Source of the DNA: Paraescarpia echinospica
Taxonomy: Eukaryota; Annelida; Polychaeta; Sabellida; Siboglinidae
Length of the DNA stretch: 64,000 nt
Assembly (NCBI GenBank): GCA_020002185.1
Contig: CM034544.1
Location: forward strand, 8,143,240-8,207,239
Direction: 5' to 3'
Shown here: in pieces, positions 34,758-46,855 of the stretch
Position numbering within the stretch: position 1 is the first letter of the stretch
Layout of the letters: each line of letters opens with the position of its first letter
Program-made: the position numbers and the translations under genes
Notes under the pieces: generated by a model
The model's input: only the letters and a program-made list of their open reading frames with translations
The model's database searches: none
Told to the model about the DNA's origin: nothing

Positions 34758-36706
34758 TTACTTGACCACAGCGGAAGGAGATTTTTTCTCAGTTGATGGA
34801 ATCCGTGTTTGGATCTGCCGTCTCACTATCAACTGGCATGGGGTCGTGTGTATGTAGGACACACATGTATTGCACAATACGCCACAAATGCTAGGGACGG
34901 GTCTTCTTATTGTAGGATCTCCTTGGCCATTTGTTCGGCTCCTTTGACCTCGCCAATGCTTTGAGGAATGTTCGGACTGAACGTCGTGTGCATCAATCCA
35001 TAAGTCTCTACGAAAACTCGGAATTCGTAGGAAGAGAACTGAGTAGCATTGTCTGTGACAATCTCGTCCGGAATACCCCAGTGGGCATACATATTCTTCG
35101 GTTTCCCAATTGTTTGTGCACTTGTCATGTTCGTGAGGTGTGCGCTCCCAATGTATCAACCACAACTAGGTACTTCTGTCCCGCTTGTTTACAGAGGTCT
35201 GCGCTTTGCGTTTCCACGGTGTGGCGGGCAGTGGAATTGTCAACAACGGTTCCTTGTGTTGAATGTGCTTGTTCTCTATGCATAATTTACATTCCGTCAC
35301 CTCGCGTTCGATGTTTTTACTAATCCGTGGCCATCACACAGTTGTCTGTGCTAGCTCGTTGCATTTGTTAATGCCCAAATGTCCGTCGTGGATTCTGTTG
35401 AGGATATCCGGTCGTGGCGTCATTGGTCTGACGATTCTACAGCCAAACACCAACATGTTGTCAAGAACAGACAACTGTAGAAGTGCACCATACAGGTTGT
35501 GTATCTGGACAGGTACATTCCTCACATGTTCTGGCCAACCATGCTTGATGAACTTGATAGCTGTTTGTAACTGCTCGGGTTATGGGTTTATTCTCCAGCA
35601 CTTCATCGATGTGAACTTGTATATCAGACTCAGTGTCCGGTATCACTGTGCTCTCCAGTGGAGGTCTGGATAGGGCGTCAGCAACAATTAAGTCTTTCCC
35701 TCGAACACACTTGGCCGTGATATTGAAATGCAACAATCTCATCAAAAGACGTTGGCATCGGATTGGTGCCTTGTCTAGATCCTGAGAGTTGATGATTGTG
35801 ATCAGTGGCTTTTGATCTGTTTGTAGAGAGAATTATTTTAAACTTACACGATACCTCGATAATTTTTCACAGGCCCGTGTGGAAGCGAGCAGCTCTTTTC
35901 CAATCTGTGTATATCGCTTGCTGTACCCGTCAACGTTCTCGAGCTGTATGCAACTAGTTGTAGCTTGTCTCCATGTAGTTGTAGGATAACTGACCCTAAA
36001 CCATAGCTGCTTCCGTCTGCATATACCAGTGTGTGTACGTTTGGGTGGTAGACTATCTCAGCAGAGACTTGTCTTTATTCAGCTTCAGTCCAGATGCCCG
36101 GATTACTCGTAGAAAATTGTTATATTGTTCATAGTCCTTGGCTCTCTTTTCTCCATGTACGAAAAAGTCATCGACAATGACTTCCACCCCTGGTAGACCC
36201 TCGAGTAGTTAGTCCGTCGTCTCTTTGAAGAATTCCGGCGTGCTTATGATTCCGAATGGGAGTCTCCGGAAACAGTATCAGCCGAAAGATGTTATAAAGG
36301 TGGTAAATTTTGAGCTTTCTTGGTCTAACAGGATCTGCCAAAATCCGCTTGAGGCCTCCAGTTTAAAAAAAAACTGTTGAGTGTGTCAGTTTATGTAGGA
36401 CATTGTATAGTACTGGTAAAGTGCGTTTCTCTCGCATCACGGACTAGTTCAGACGTATGGCATCGACACAAATGCGCACTTTGCCTTTTTCCGTCTCACT
36501 ACAGGAACCATTGGCGCACACCAATCAGTCGGTTCTGTGATTCTTACTATAATTCAGTTGTCCTAAGCGTTGAAGCTCAGCCTCAACTTGAGGTAACAAT
36601 GGAATTGGCACTCGTCGCGCGGTGGCACTCGTCGCGCGGTGCATCCACTGTACGGTGTTGCGCTGTCCCGTAGTTAGATCTACACCGGCTCACACTGTAA
36701 AGTGCC
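34758..36706 (-). mobile_element. Ty3/gypsy retrotransposon B, RT to integrase part
   Basis: Minus strand, read right to left: entry to the reverse transcriptase (RRVP-x-PLLPQVEAELQRL), DWCAPMVPVVRR, a FGI-x-STPEFFKE segment and the catalytic block VIVDDFFVHGEKR near 36190; a damaged RNase H; KCVRGKDLIVADALSRPP; the zinc module (RIHDGHLGINKCNELA); and integrase with GIPDEIVTDNATQFSS (second catalytic Asp, about 35080) and an F-S-P-N-I-P-Q-S-I-G-E-V-K-G-A-E-Q segment. Many stops. The protease part of the same element is at 40247-40560, split off by the insertion at 36710-40243. Confidence 0.85.
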
Positions 36707-36709
36707 TAT
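36707..36709 (+). other. Left target-site duplication TAT
   Basis: TAT directly outside the inverted repeat start TAGTACAGCGG, matched by TAT at 40244-40246. Confidence 0.7.
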
Positions 36710-37844
36710 TAGTACAGCGGCTAAGAGCCAGAAATTTGACGAATTGTGCACTTTTTGACAAAAGCATGACAATTGACACGTATGTAGTTTATGATATGTA
36801 GAATCATATAAAGCTAGATACCCATCGCTATCGACATGCCGCCATCTTGATTTGTTTAATGGCTGCCACGGAAATCCAATAGGCAAGTATATCAGCTACT
36901 AAACAATACAGAAACATGATCTTGGTGTCCAAACCAACATGTCCAGGGTTACCGATTCCATTTCTGTCATCTGCAGTATCCAAGGATGCCGGCTATATTG
37001 AAATTCAAGATGGCCTCCATGGAAATCCATTATCCAGATATCTCAGTTTCTAAGCAACATAAAAACATGTTGTTTGAGTCTAGACCAACATATTCTGGGT
37101 CAAGGAATCTATTTCTGCAATATGCTATATCGTCAGATGACGGCCATATTGAAATTCAAGATGACTGCCATGCATAGACGTTTTACGAGCATAATTTGAG
37201 TGCCACTTGATATTGAGGACTGCATATGACGAATCCATAGGTGGTTCATATGTTTCAAGGTCAAGGAATCCCGTCGTACCACTTGAATTATTCTCATATG
37301 ACGGACATATTGAAAAACAAAATGGCTGCCAATCTGTCCGAATATATCGGCTTCTACACAACGTAGACACATGATATTGGTGTCTATCCCAACATATTCA
37401 GGGTTATTTAATCCATTTCTTCCACATGTTGTATGCCCAGATGACAGACATGTCGAAATTCAAGATGGCCAATATCCATTTAATCATATGCGTTGGTTTA
37501 ATTCAGCTTACGTGCAACACAAAACAGACTCTTTGTGTTTAATCTGGTAATACAGGTGAAAATATAATTTATTTACACCTTTATTTACATCATTTGATGG
37601 TTGTAGTCTATTAATATTAAATATACATTAAATATAGATACATTACAACCATCAAATGATTGTCACACAGAACTTCCATAATATACCTAACAACATGAAA
37701 AATAATATATAAATTGGACTATACTTAGATTTCCAACCACAGTGCATTGGTGCGTCTGGGAGCTTAAGTCCAGCATGGTTTCCAAACTGAGGGTTCCAAC
37801 CATAGTGTCCACGAACAGACAGATGGAGATTCAGAAAAAAAGGC

Positions 37845-38339
37845 TTGTTACATGACATAACCAATTTGACAAACAGCCCTCCTCAAACGTTGGTGCAATG
37901 CATGTTTTGTTGCTGGGGTATTCCAAGTCTTATCAAAACCCTGGGCAAACAACTGTTTCCTTGTTTCATCATGCTAAACGCAAAAAGTCTTAATGTAAAT
38001 TCGGCGATTAACCTCAGTATCTCATTTAGTTTACATGAGTCGACTTCTTATGATTGTGATGACAAGGCGAGAAAGACATCTGTAACGGCGGGGAATGGAA
38101 TTCATGCTACCCATGCCAACTTCTTCCATCGACCAAGGAAACTGGAGACTATGTCACGCATCAACTTAGGACATAGCATAGCATTAATGTTTCCGATATC
38201 ACAGGTCGTTGACAATGACATGGGTTGCAATGGGACAAAAGTGGGTTTCAATTACAAAACGTCCATTTATTTCAACAGCAAGGATTTCCTTACGGCCAGA
38301 ATAACCACATCTGTAAACACTACCGGATGTCCACTTTAG
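37845..38339 (+). CDS. Unrecognised 164-codon ORF inside the DNA element
   Basis: Longest frame in the inserted element. It contains CWGIPSLIKTLGKQL, an ARKTSVTAGNGIHATHANFF stretch and VDNDMGCNGTKVGFNYKT. No transposase motif is seen and there is no strong coding bias. It may be a chance frame or a decayed element gene. Confidence 0.25.
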   Translation: MLHDITNLTNSPPQTLVQCMFCCWGIPSLIKTLGKQLFPCFIMLNAKSLNVNSAINLSISFSLHESTSYDCDDKARKTSVTAGNGIHATHANFFHRPRKLETMSRINLGHSIALMFPISQVVDNDMGCNGTKVGFNYKTSIYFNSKDFLTARITTSVNTTGCPL

Positions 38340-38679
38340 GAAACCCTTGGTGAACACATTGTGCTACATAGAGTAATATGCTGCCGAAGTCCGCCTCCTC
38401 TTGTGTTCATGGCTGAAGGTACTACAGGTCGTTGGTGGCTTAATGGACACAACTGTCTGATCTTGTTTGCTGAAGCTTAGTTATCCACCGTAAACGAACA
38501 ACATTGTACATTGTAGCAAATAATTAAACAACTTCTGAGTGGTTCGGCTATATATTATGCGTTATCTTATTGGTTTGTTGAGGATCTCAACAAAATACCT
38601 ACTACATACAATATATACTCTTCCGACAGTTGCCAACTGGGATGTAATGTATATGATACATTATTGCTAGGCATCATCC

Positions 38680-38958
38680 ACATTGCACTACATGCACTGC
38701 TCACACATTGCACTACATGCACTGCTCACACATTGCACTACATGCACTGCTCACACATTGCACTACATGCACTGCTCACACATTGCACTATATGCACTGC
38801 TCACACATTGCACTATATGCACTGCTCACACATTGAACTACATGCACTGCTCACACATTGCACTATATGCACTGCTCACACATTGCACTATATGCACTGC
38901 TCACACATTGCACTACATGCACTGCTCACACATTGCACTACATGCACTGCTCACACAT
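38680..38958. repeat. 25-bp minisatellite, about 11 copies
   Basis: Head-to-tail copies of CATTGCACTACATGCACTGC plus TCACA, with a C/T variant (CTACATG or CTATATG) and one GAACT copy. Because 25 is not a multiple of three, the same sequence is read in all three phases, which keeps frames open. Confidence 0.95.
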
Positions 38959-39770
38959 TTGTGTCGAGGTATGGAGCAATCTGCAATGATGAGAAGTACT
39001 ATGTTTGTTACGCCAGTCAGTCTGATTGTGATCCTTGTCATAATTTGCGTTTTTCTGTCGTTTCGTCCGCACATCTGCTCTACTCTATTTCCATGCTCCC
39101 TCAACAGTGTATTCTGCCTGCTTTACATAGTTTTGTCCATGACTAAATTTGTACTCGGGGTCTGCATATGTGCGCGAATTTCAGCGATTGTTGTATTACA
39201 CAAATGTTTAAATTTTGACACTAAAGATGATATTTATTTAGCAAAGTTGTTTAGTATGCCAGGCTGTAGTACATTTATGCTTTGTTGAGTTTTTAATTGG
39301 CAGTTTAAACATTACCTTCCAACTCCATCTAGATACCTGTAATATATATGGCCCTGTCACCATCCATCTCTCCCAGGATTATTCTATTACAGCACAACCA
39401 TCATTCTTTGTGGGTGATTGATTTGATCTTGACATCGGCCTAGTGTTGTCGCTGAGAACACTTGTTGAGGTTTCTGCACAAAAAAGTCCATTCGTAATTT
39501 GCTAGTAAACCTCATGACGTGTTGTCAACACGATGTTGGGTATGCTTTCCATATCGCTCACATGAATTTGAAATGTGAGCAATTGTGTTGTCCATTCTTA
39601 GCCAGTTTCATAGTTGTCTTCATCAGTATATGCACTGCTATGTATCTTATTGTTCAGAATATAGCTCAGAAATAACTGTCAACTAAATTTACATATTCGT
39701 GAATATATACGTATTCATATATGAGACTCATATGGATTCCTCAACCTCAAGAGGCATTACAATTATGTTC
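38959..39770. other. Interior of the DNA element, no gene supported
   Basis: Follows the minisatellite. A frame runs on to 39288 with hydrophobic stretches (VSLIVILVIICVFLSF) that could be a membrane segment, but there is no supporting homology. Confidence 0.25.
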
Positions 39771-40243
39771 GTAAAACGCATACGCAGGGCAGCCATCTTG
39801 AAATTCAGTATGGCCGTCATCTGATGATATAGCATATGCAGAAATGAATTCCTTGACCCTGAAAATGTTGGTTTAGAATCAAAGAACATGTTTGTATGTT
39901 GCTTTAAAGCCGAGATATCTGGATAATGGATTTCCGTGGCGGCCATCTTGAATTTCAATATGGTCGTCATCCATGGATTCTGAATAAGACAGAAATGGAT
40001 TCATTGACCATGGAAATGTTGGGTTAGACACTAAGAACATAATTGTATGTTACTTAGAAGCTGATATATCCGGATACTGGATTTCCGTGCAGCTATTTTA
40101 AACATCAAGATGGCGGCTAGATACCATGTCGATAGCGATGTATACCTAGCTTGAAATGATTCTATATATCATAATCTACACGTGTGCCAATTTTCCTGCT
40201 TTTGTCAAAAAGTGCAAAATCATGTGCCTTAGCCGCTGTACTA

Positions 40244-40246
40244 TAT
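40244..40246 (+). other. Right target-site duplication TAT
   Basis: Second copy of the 3-bp duplication, directly after the terminal ...CCGCTGTACTA. Confidence 0.7.
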
Positions 40247-40560
40247 GCCCCCGTAGAAACCTTGAGTTTTATCAACAAACACTCGTTTCATATAGCTTAT
40301 CTTCACGGCGAATCTACGACTGAGCAGGTTGTCTGTAGTCTTGGCAAACATTACTCTGTAGTGCAAAGTCTGACCGTCGATGATTGATCGATCCACAAAT
40401 TGTCCTACGTACGCTGGGTGGCTACCCGGACTCGTCAGTTTGGTGTAAACAGGCTTCAGCGTTGGCTTGGGTTTCAATTGGTTCACCGTTGCCTCTGCTA
40501 TGATAGTTACATCGGCACCGGAAACTAGTTTGAAGTCAACCAGTCCTCTTAAAAATGGCG
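40247..40560 (-). pseudogene. Ty3/gypsy aspartic protease (part of element B)
   Basis: Reads DFKLVSGADVTIIAEATVNQ, then HYRVMFAKTTDNLLSRRFAV and ends FYGG at the insertion point. Retroviral-type proteases have D-T/S-G at the active site; here the Asp is Val (V-S-G-A), so the enzyme would be dead even without the insertion. It continues in frame into the RT part left of 36707 if the insert and one TAT are removed. Confidence 0.75.
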
Positions 40561-40688
40561 TCGTTAGCTAAGTGCTAGAAAGGTCCTGCTAGCCACACAT
40601 CGAAAAAAACTAGCAGAAGAATTAACAGCACCTCGACGAAAGTGACCTTATATTGTCGCTTCACACACGTACTCGTACAATCGCCGCC

Positions 40689-41423
40689 ATGCCCAAAAGA
40701 AAAGACAGCAAATCGGACTTTGAGCCAACCGCCAGTGGTGGCTCAGCTGACTCTGACAGCAATTTGATTTCGCAAATGCTATCCTTATTGCAAGATGAGA
40801 GAATTGCCAAACAACTGAAAGAGGTTCTGTTTCCATATGATTTAGTCCTGAAGATTGAAACACTTAATAAACAAATTGTCACTCTCACCGAACAATTGTC
40901 TGACAAATGCAACGGAATTGAACATCTTGAGAAAAGGGTGGTAACTCTGGAGGATGAATTGGATTCGCTCCAGCAGTACACCCGACGACCCAATCTCCGC
41001 GTCAGTGGCATTTGCGATGATTTGCGTGGTGAAAACTTGGAAGAAAAAGTCATCGATACTGTCGACAACAAAATGCACGTCATCTGCCCCACTGAGGTCA
41101 GTGATCTGGAACGCTGCCATAGACTTGGCCGACCTGTCAACGGGCAGACGAAACCCAGAACTACCATTGTTCACTGCAGAGATGTGTTTCGCGCCAGGGG
41201 CGGTCTTAAAGATTACAACAAAACCTGCGCTATTGAAAATCGCATCTACCTCAACAAAGATCTCACGTCAAAGCGCTCCAAACTAGCGTTTAAAACCAGA
41301 AAACTTAAAAAGGTAAAAAAGATCAATGTCTGTTGGACGGCCAGCGGCACGATTATTATCAAAGACAATCATCACGTGATCCGCGAAATCACAAGCTCAA
41401 ATGATATTCTGACATACCAGTAG
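40689..41423 (+). CDS. LINE ORF1-type coiled-coil RNA-binding protein
   Basis: Intact 244-codon frame from an ATG in good context (CGCCGCCATGC). N-terminus basic and Ser-rich; residues about 60-105 form a coiled coil (KIETLNKQIVTLTEQLSDKC, LEKRVVTLEDELDSL); then QQYTRRPNLRVSGI opens an RRM-like core; RCHRLGRP and a TTIVHCRDVFRARG segment follow; and a C-terminal domain has LNKDLTSKRSKLAFKTRKLK. This layout is that of LINE ORF1 chaperones that trimerise on element RNA. No ORF2 follows on this strand. Confidence 0.7.
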   Translation: MPKRKDSKSDFEPTASGGSADSDSNLISQMLSLLQDERIAKQLKEVLFPYDLVLKIETLNKQIVTLTEQLSDKCNGIEHLEKRVVTLEDELDSLQQYTRRPNLRVSGICDDLRGENLEEKVIDTVDNKMHVICPTEVSDLERCHRLGRPVNGQTKPRTTIVHCRDVFRARGGLKDYNKTCAIENRIYLNKDLTSKRSKLAFKTRKLKKVKKINVCWTASGTIIIKDNHHVIREITSSNDILTYQ

Positions 41424-41949
41424 ACTTTGCCAAACTACCTGTGTCTATCACATATAGTTACGTGGTATGATGCCGTCGTTTCTGACTCTACTCATTAGCC
41501 AGACATAACCTGGTTGGATGGAAAGGAAATTAAATAAGTGGACGGCTTTTTGTACCTTGCACAAATGGTTACAGCAGGTGGACGTTCAGATGTTCAGACG
41601 TCGAAAACAGCCACGAACGAATGCTTGGAGAAAGGCAGAGGGAGTCGTGATCGGCAGAGAAATCTCGAAAAAGCTGTAAAGGAAAGTCCTGAAAATATGA
41701 GTTACATCGGCATGCCTATATTGTCTGAAGACAGTGGCGCTGACAGAACAACAACTGAAGCTGCACGTTTGTGAGAACAACTGGGTTAATTGAATAACAA
41801 GAACAAAGGGGGTAGACAGAAAAAGGACGAATGTGTTCACTTATTTTTGTATCGGCTTTCTGTTAATTCTGTCGTATTTTTTAGAAACGCTAAGTACATG
41901 TTATTCTCCTTTATGCAAGCGTTTTGGCCATCTTGATAACCAAGGTTTA
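41424..41949. other. No gene supported
   Basis: Contains a 78-codon frame (41538-41774, ECLEKGRGSRDRQRNLEK), basic, unrecognised. Otherwise non-coding. Confidence 0.3.
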
Positions 41950-43231
41950 TCATTCTTTTTTTGTCTTTCCTGAATACGTTGTCATGTTGACATGACAGGC
42001 ATCGTTATTACTTAGTATTACCATAAAGCGCGAGAACGCTAAATCAGGGTTTGACTCGTTCGATAGAGTGTCCCAGTTTGCATAATTTAAATCGTGCTGA
42101 AATGTGTTTAATGAGTCCTCATCTAACGTTCTGTTACATTTATACGTTGGATCTTCGGTAATTACCGCATAAGTGTTGTTGTCACACAGAACGAAAATTG
42201 GTATATAATCTGTAACATCGCTTAAAACAATTCCGCACATTGTACTAGCAGTCGAGCTTGTTATTCGTGTGGGCCTGGTGATCAAGGGATATCATCCTGA
42301 GCTGAACATTTGATCAATGAAGTATTTTGTTACTGCTTGCTCTTCGCAGTGCAATAGGTCTGTATCGTAATCATCACCATATATATATAACCAATTTTAC
42401 TGGTGAGATTTCCCAGTATGAATGAGAGATTTTCATTAAATTTGCTGATTCCGGTATTCGGTGCTCTATACATACAACCGAAATTGATTTTTTTCGTGTT
42501 TACTCATTTGTATCTCAATAAAGATGCTTTCAAAACAGTCATAAACAGCATACGATATGTTCCTTAAATAAATATCAGAAGACTGACAACTGTTAAGTAC
42601 AGATTCACACACATATATGGCAACGCCACCTCCTTGTTTGCTTTTTCTGGAATTACGGCACACTTTGTAACCCGAAAATACAACATCGTTACAGTTTACT
42701 TCACTTCCGTCCCAACTGTCTTCTTTAAGCCACGTTTCTGATATAGCAATTATACGAAATGTATACTCCATGCTTTGGATAGCGTCTTTAATCTTGGGTA
42801 AGTTAGCTTTTAAACTCCGGGCATTAAAAAGTATCATACTCTGTTTGTTTGGCTGGATTTTGCAGCACTGCTAAAGTTGGTTGAAAATTGTGCTGGGGTG
42901 TAGTATTTACTTTGAGTAAGCAAATCGTTGTACAACAAACAATCAGTATCGATATCGTGTTCGTAAAAGTGTTCATTTTAATCAAACGGTGTATCATACG
43001 TAGGCGTTAACCCGTCATTTTGTTGTGTAGTTGACGCCATAGTTAAGTGATCACAACAACGTTTGTCAGGATAGTCAGCATGTATTTGGTTCTATAACCA
43101 CGGTTTGCAACATCATGCCGTTCTCTTATCACCAGTTTGTCAAATGACAAATACGCGATTTTTCCCTCTTCCCTGGCCATCATCATTTTTGATAGCAGTT
43201 CTTTCCGTCGCCTGATGAAACTGTCTTGCAT
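41950..43231 (-). mobile_element. LINE endonuclease fragment, decayed
   Basis: Minus strand, right to left: a basic leader (RRRKELLSKMMMAREEGKIA, 43043-43231), then MILFNARSLKANLPKIKDAI, IIAISETWLKED (catalytic Glu), GGGVAIYV, and further on LITRPTRITSSTAS and a GIVLSDVTDYIPIF segment (S-D-x-x-P catalytic His replaced by Tyr). This is the APE-type endonuclease order of CR1/L2-like elements. Stops and gaps separate the pieces. Confidence 0.7.
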
Positions 43232-44790
43232 GTTCTTTCACCATTGTCATGTTCACAGCAATTTCCACAGCTTCCTCGAACGTTAACCTTGTCATGTTAC
43301 TGAGTTATTCTTGGACGGTTGCGTGGCTGCGGTTTGGCCCCGTGACATACTTATTTACTGACAGGTAACCGGAAATCATATAACTGGATCTATGCATTAT
43401 AATAATAGCATATCAATTAAAGCCAGCATTAAAAAACAGTGCTGTTTACATGCATCAAAGGTGAGGGGCCAAATGCCACAGGCACAGTTCCTTGTGAATA
43501 GTGCCCCCCCCCCCAACCACGGCCACAATAGCCCATCTCTCAGACCCACTGATGGTAGCCAACTATTTCTTGCTAGATCTATATAACTAATATTCCCATC
43601 ATCAATGGTAGTCGTACGTCATGAAATGTGCAACGCTAGAGTAATATACACATTATTAATACTGAACAAAAATATATTGACTCATAACACAAAGATGAAC
43701 ATGCTTAGAACTAACGAGCAGACATCTAGATATGACTAACGTATGATATGTTCTAGCTACAAAACATGACACTCAGCACCGGTTGAGCATAGCATATCTC
43801 ACACTATTTGACTCATAAAACGGTGATGAATATACGCCGAGCTAACTACGTACCGCAATACATGAGCAACATGTGATATATCTAGGTAAGCCCACAAGCC
43901 TGATACTCAACACCGGCTGAGCATGCTAAGGAGGAATGCCCTTGTCACTAACTAATATTTGCCAGTGATGAATATACGTTATTCGATGACAACTCATGCT
44001 GATGCACGACTGTCATCCGTCCTGAATGAAGCTCCTGTGTGAATTTAATTAATGACCATCAATATGTCGGATGTAATGCAACCAATACTGGGACTATGAA
44101 TATATTCCAAGCCCGTGAAATCGTGAACACTTATTCACTAGGTGAATGTACCTAACAGAGGAATAATCATACCCAGGATGTCATTGCTGACAGCGCATGT
44201 AATTGTTGACAACTGCTGTATAATTGTAATTAAATCAATACACACCGTAATCATGTATGTAATCATAACAAAACACCTGCAGTGAGTGAATTGTTAGTGG
44301 TATCCTGATTGTAAACACAATCGCAAGCAATTTATATTGTACCGAAGACATCCTAATGACCTACCAATTAGCTACGTAATAGACTCATATCTTGGACAGT
44401 ATTCATAATTGTTCGTATTTGTGGTGGTACCACCAACCCACGACTGAAACGACCTTGTTTTGACCGAACTATGGTATGTAGAATGTGTGTATGTCCTGCT
44501 CATAATATGATCACATATTGGTGAGGTTGACTGCCCTCACAATTGTGTGACCCCCAAGCATCTACGAATCTAAGTCTCTCCTCGTCACACATCAGCTCAA
44601 CTATTGCGTTCGTTGTCATCCTCTTACGGTTTCTTGTGTTCAGTTCACTGTGATATTCACGACGGTATGACATGACTTCATATGTTTCTTTCCCAAAAAT
44701 GATATAATTCATATACGAATTGATGTGTTTGTATTAAATGCCAGCTGTTCGCGTTATAGTCGAGTTGCCGCCCAATTATGTTCAGTATGG
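43232..44790. other. Non-coding; diverged ~130-bp duplication
   Basis: Two imperfect direct copies at about 43678-43795 and 43808-43930 share TTGACTCATAA, GATATGT/TGATATA and 'CTCA(G/A)CACCGG(T/C)TGAGCAT'. A poly-C run lies at 43506-43516. No exon is supported. Confidence 0.4.
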
Positions 44791-44849
44791 TACCCGGAAA
44801 TAATTGGTAGTGTAAGGTTTTTTTGCTGAATCATGTAGGTTATGGGTCC

Positions 44850-45160
44850 CTCAACTGAAATCAGCGGCATGGCAACGCGCCATCCTTGGGCAACTTGAGG
44901 GAGCCAGGCAAATCCAAGATGGATGCCGTGAACGAAGGTCAAATTAGAAAATGTGTTACATCTTTGCACTGTAGCATGCTATGAACATGATTTTGGTGTC
45001 TATACACATGTTCTGGCATATGAGGAATTAAATGGAATAATTTCCAATGATATCCGACTATGTTCATATGAAATAAAAATCAAAATGGCCGCCATTTTTA
45101 CCGAAAATATGCCAGAGACACGATTTTGGTGTCTATATACCTATATTTTAGCATATGAGC
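44850..45160. repeat. Fragment related to the 3.5-kb DNA element subrepeats
   Basis: Contains 'ATGATTTTGGTGTCTATACA' and 'CACGATTTTGGTGTCTATAT' beside 'AAAATGGCCGCCATTTTTAC', like the subrepeats at 36990-37480 ('ATGATATTGGTGTCTATCC', 'AAAATGGCTGCC'). Two units are visible. Confidence 0.45.
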
Positions 45161-45221
45161 AAGAACAAAATACAGACACACACTTGTACTGCCTTAATTA
45201 AAATAATACATATTTTAAGGA

Positions 45222-46217
45222 AACGTTTGACTTGGCATTGCCACTAATTAATTTGGAAAGCAAGCTCCCATGCTGCGATGCCATCATGAAGAGCAAGGCA
45301 AATAAGAAGGCTCTCATCAAGGATCTCTCCACATTCAATTTGGGCAACAATGAGACGATGGTTGAAACAGAGGAGGGCGTGTACAACAATGATGAAGCAG
45401 ATATTATTATCATTAGTTATCTTCTGGAGGCTGTGAAGAATGGTAAGAAAACTGTACGAGTGATCAGCGATGACACTGACGTCTTTGTTCTGCTTATCTT
45501 CTGGGTGTGGAGTACGCAGCTGACAGCCCGATGACAGATCGATGGAGTGGGGCTATCCTCAACATCAATTAAAGTTCTTTCTTCCTTGGTTCGAAATCCC
45601 TCCAACTGCTTGGTATGCATGCCAGGCTGCGATACTGTGTCCTATCCATTTGGTCATGACAAAGCGATGGCGCTAATGGTATTGAAATCTGCTGACCATT
45701 CTGGTATCTACACTGTCTTCGGTGAAGAGGGTGCTACTCTTGAACAGTTGATGGTGACTGGACGGAAATTCATCTGCTCACTCTATGGTGTTGCTGAAGG
45801 CACAAGCATGGCTTCTGCCAGGTATGCGCTCTTCTCCAAAAGGACCAGGGGAAAGTTGTATGTATCAAGACTCTTCCTCCGACAGACGCTAATCTGGCCT
45901 ACAACATCCTTCGAGCTCATTACCAAGTCACGCTCTGGAAGGCAGCAGATCAGCAGACTCCGCCCATGGTTGATATCAACTGTCAGTGTAAAGCTGTAGG
46001 GAAATCTTGCAGCAGTCATACATGTAGTTGTCATTCTGCAGAATTGTCCTGCACACAGTACTGCTTCTGTGTTGGTGAAGCCATGTGCCTCAACCCGGTC
46101 ACCAAGCATGATGAGCATGAGAATGACGCTAAATATGATAATGAGGAAGAAGATGAAAGTACAGAGAAAATAGAAGTGGAAGATGAGAGAGAATGTTGGG
46201 ACTCAACTTTTCTGTGA
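45222..46217 (+). pseudogene. Broken transposon-type gene with PIN-like and Cys-rich parts
   Basis: First segment (to 45534): LPLINLESKLPCCDAIMKSK, a NNDEADIIIISYLLEAVKNG, then VRVISDDTDVFVLLIFWVW, whose Asp-Asp-x-Asp resembles PIN/FEN-type nuclease sites. It stops at 45532. The next parts continue in other frames: VCMPGCDTVSYPFGHDKAMA, FICSLYGVAEGTSMASARY, then TLPPTDANLAYNILRAH and a Cys-rich end (CQCKAVGKSCSSHTCSCHSA, CTQYCFCVGEAMC) followed by an acidic tail to a TGA at 46215. The family recurs in invertebrate genomes as an uncharacterised, apparently mobile gene. At least two frame breaks. AATAAA at 46567 could be its polyadenylation signal. Confidence 0.5.
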
Positions 46218-46855
46218 GAATGTAATGTGAATGGCTTCCCTTTCTTATACCATTGGTTTTGAATTGATTAATGATATACACACTGTCAAAGTCCAAATGA
46301 AATCTGTCAATACAAAAAATGCTCTCAAATTGTCTTTCGTTGTGTTTCAGCAAATTTATGATTGAATACTTCTTACTGAATGAATTTTGTACTTTGAAAT
46401 GTTGTACATGTATGATACAGATTAATTCGTGATTACTGCATGCCATTTTGTAAAGCATTCGTATGTTTCTTCTTAGAAGTAGCCATATACGTGTACATAT
46501 ATGTATAGCTATTAGCGTAATCATAGCTCAGTCACGATGACTGATCATTACAAATGAAGAACTGTAAATAAATGTTACAATCTTAATCTTACAAACGTCC
46601 CAATTTTAACAACAGCTTTATTGCTATGTCACATCAATACTAAATTACTGGAACAAATTCCAATCAACTCAGTATGCACTTGCAGCGTTTGCAGCGAGCG
46701 GTCGGCAGGGAAGCACACGGGCACACGTTCACTCACTCAGTCGCACTAACTATAAGTCAGGTTATGCGTTTTCCTAGTTTATTATATGCGGAAAACCCTA
46801 CCAATGCAAGATATAATACACAGTGTACGGCTGTGTCTGCTAAATACTACCCAGT
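46218..46855. other. 3' flank, no gene seen
   Basis: AT-rich sequence with a TAAATAAATG at 46564-46573 that may end the transcript of the preceding gene. Confidence 0.35.

Larger units (their letters stand above)
36710..40243. mobile_element. 3.5-kb inverted-repeat DNA element inserted in gypsy B
   Basis: The ends are inverted: TAGTACAGCGGCTAAG at 36710 equals the reverse complement of the end at 40243. The match continues inwards for about 150 bp (TGCACTTTTTGACAAAAGCA, ATCGCTATCGACATG), then into a block of roughly 150-bp subrepeats containing 'ATTGAAATTCAAGATGG' or 'CGGCCAT' (several on the left to 37480, about three on the right from 39770). The 3-bp TAT duplication and the restored gypsy frame prove the insertion. 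The interior has a short hairpin at 37593-37662, an ORF at 37845 and a minisatellite, but no recognisable transposase, so it is non-autonomous or of an unknown type. Confidence 0.75.

Noticed and set aside
38680..38958. CRISPR-like direct repeats
   Set aside because: Copies are head to tail with no unique spacers, and the genome is animal.
44754..44969. Minus-strand 71-codon ORF
   Set aside because: It covers a repeat fragment related to the DNA element and shows no domain.
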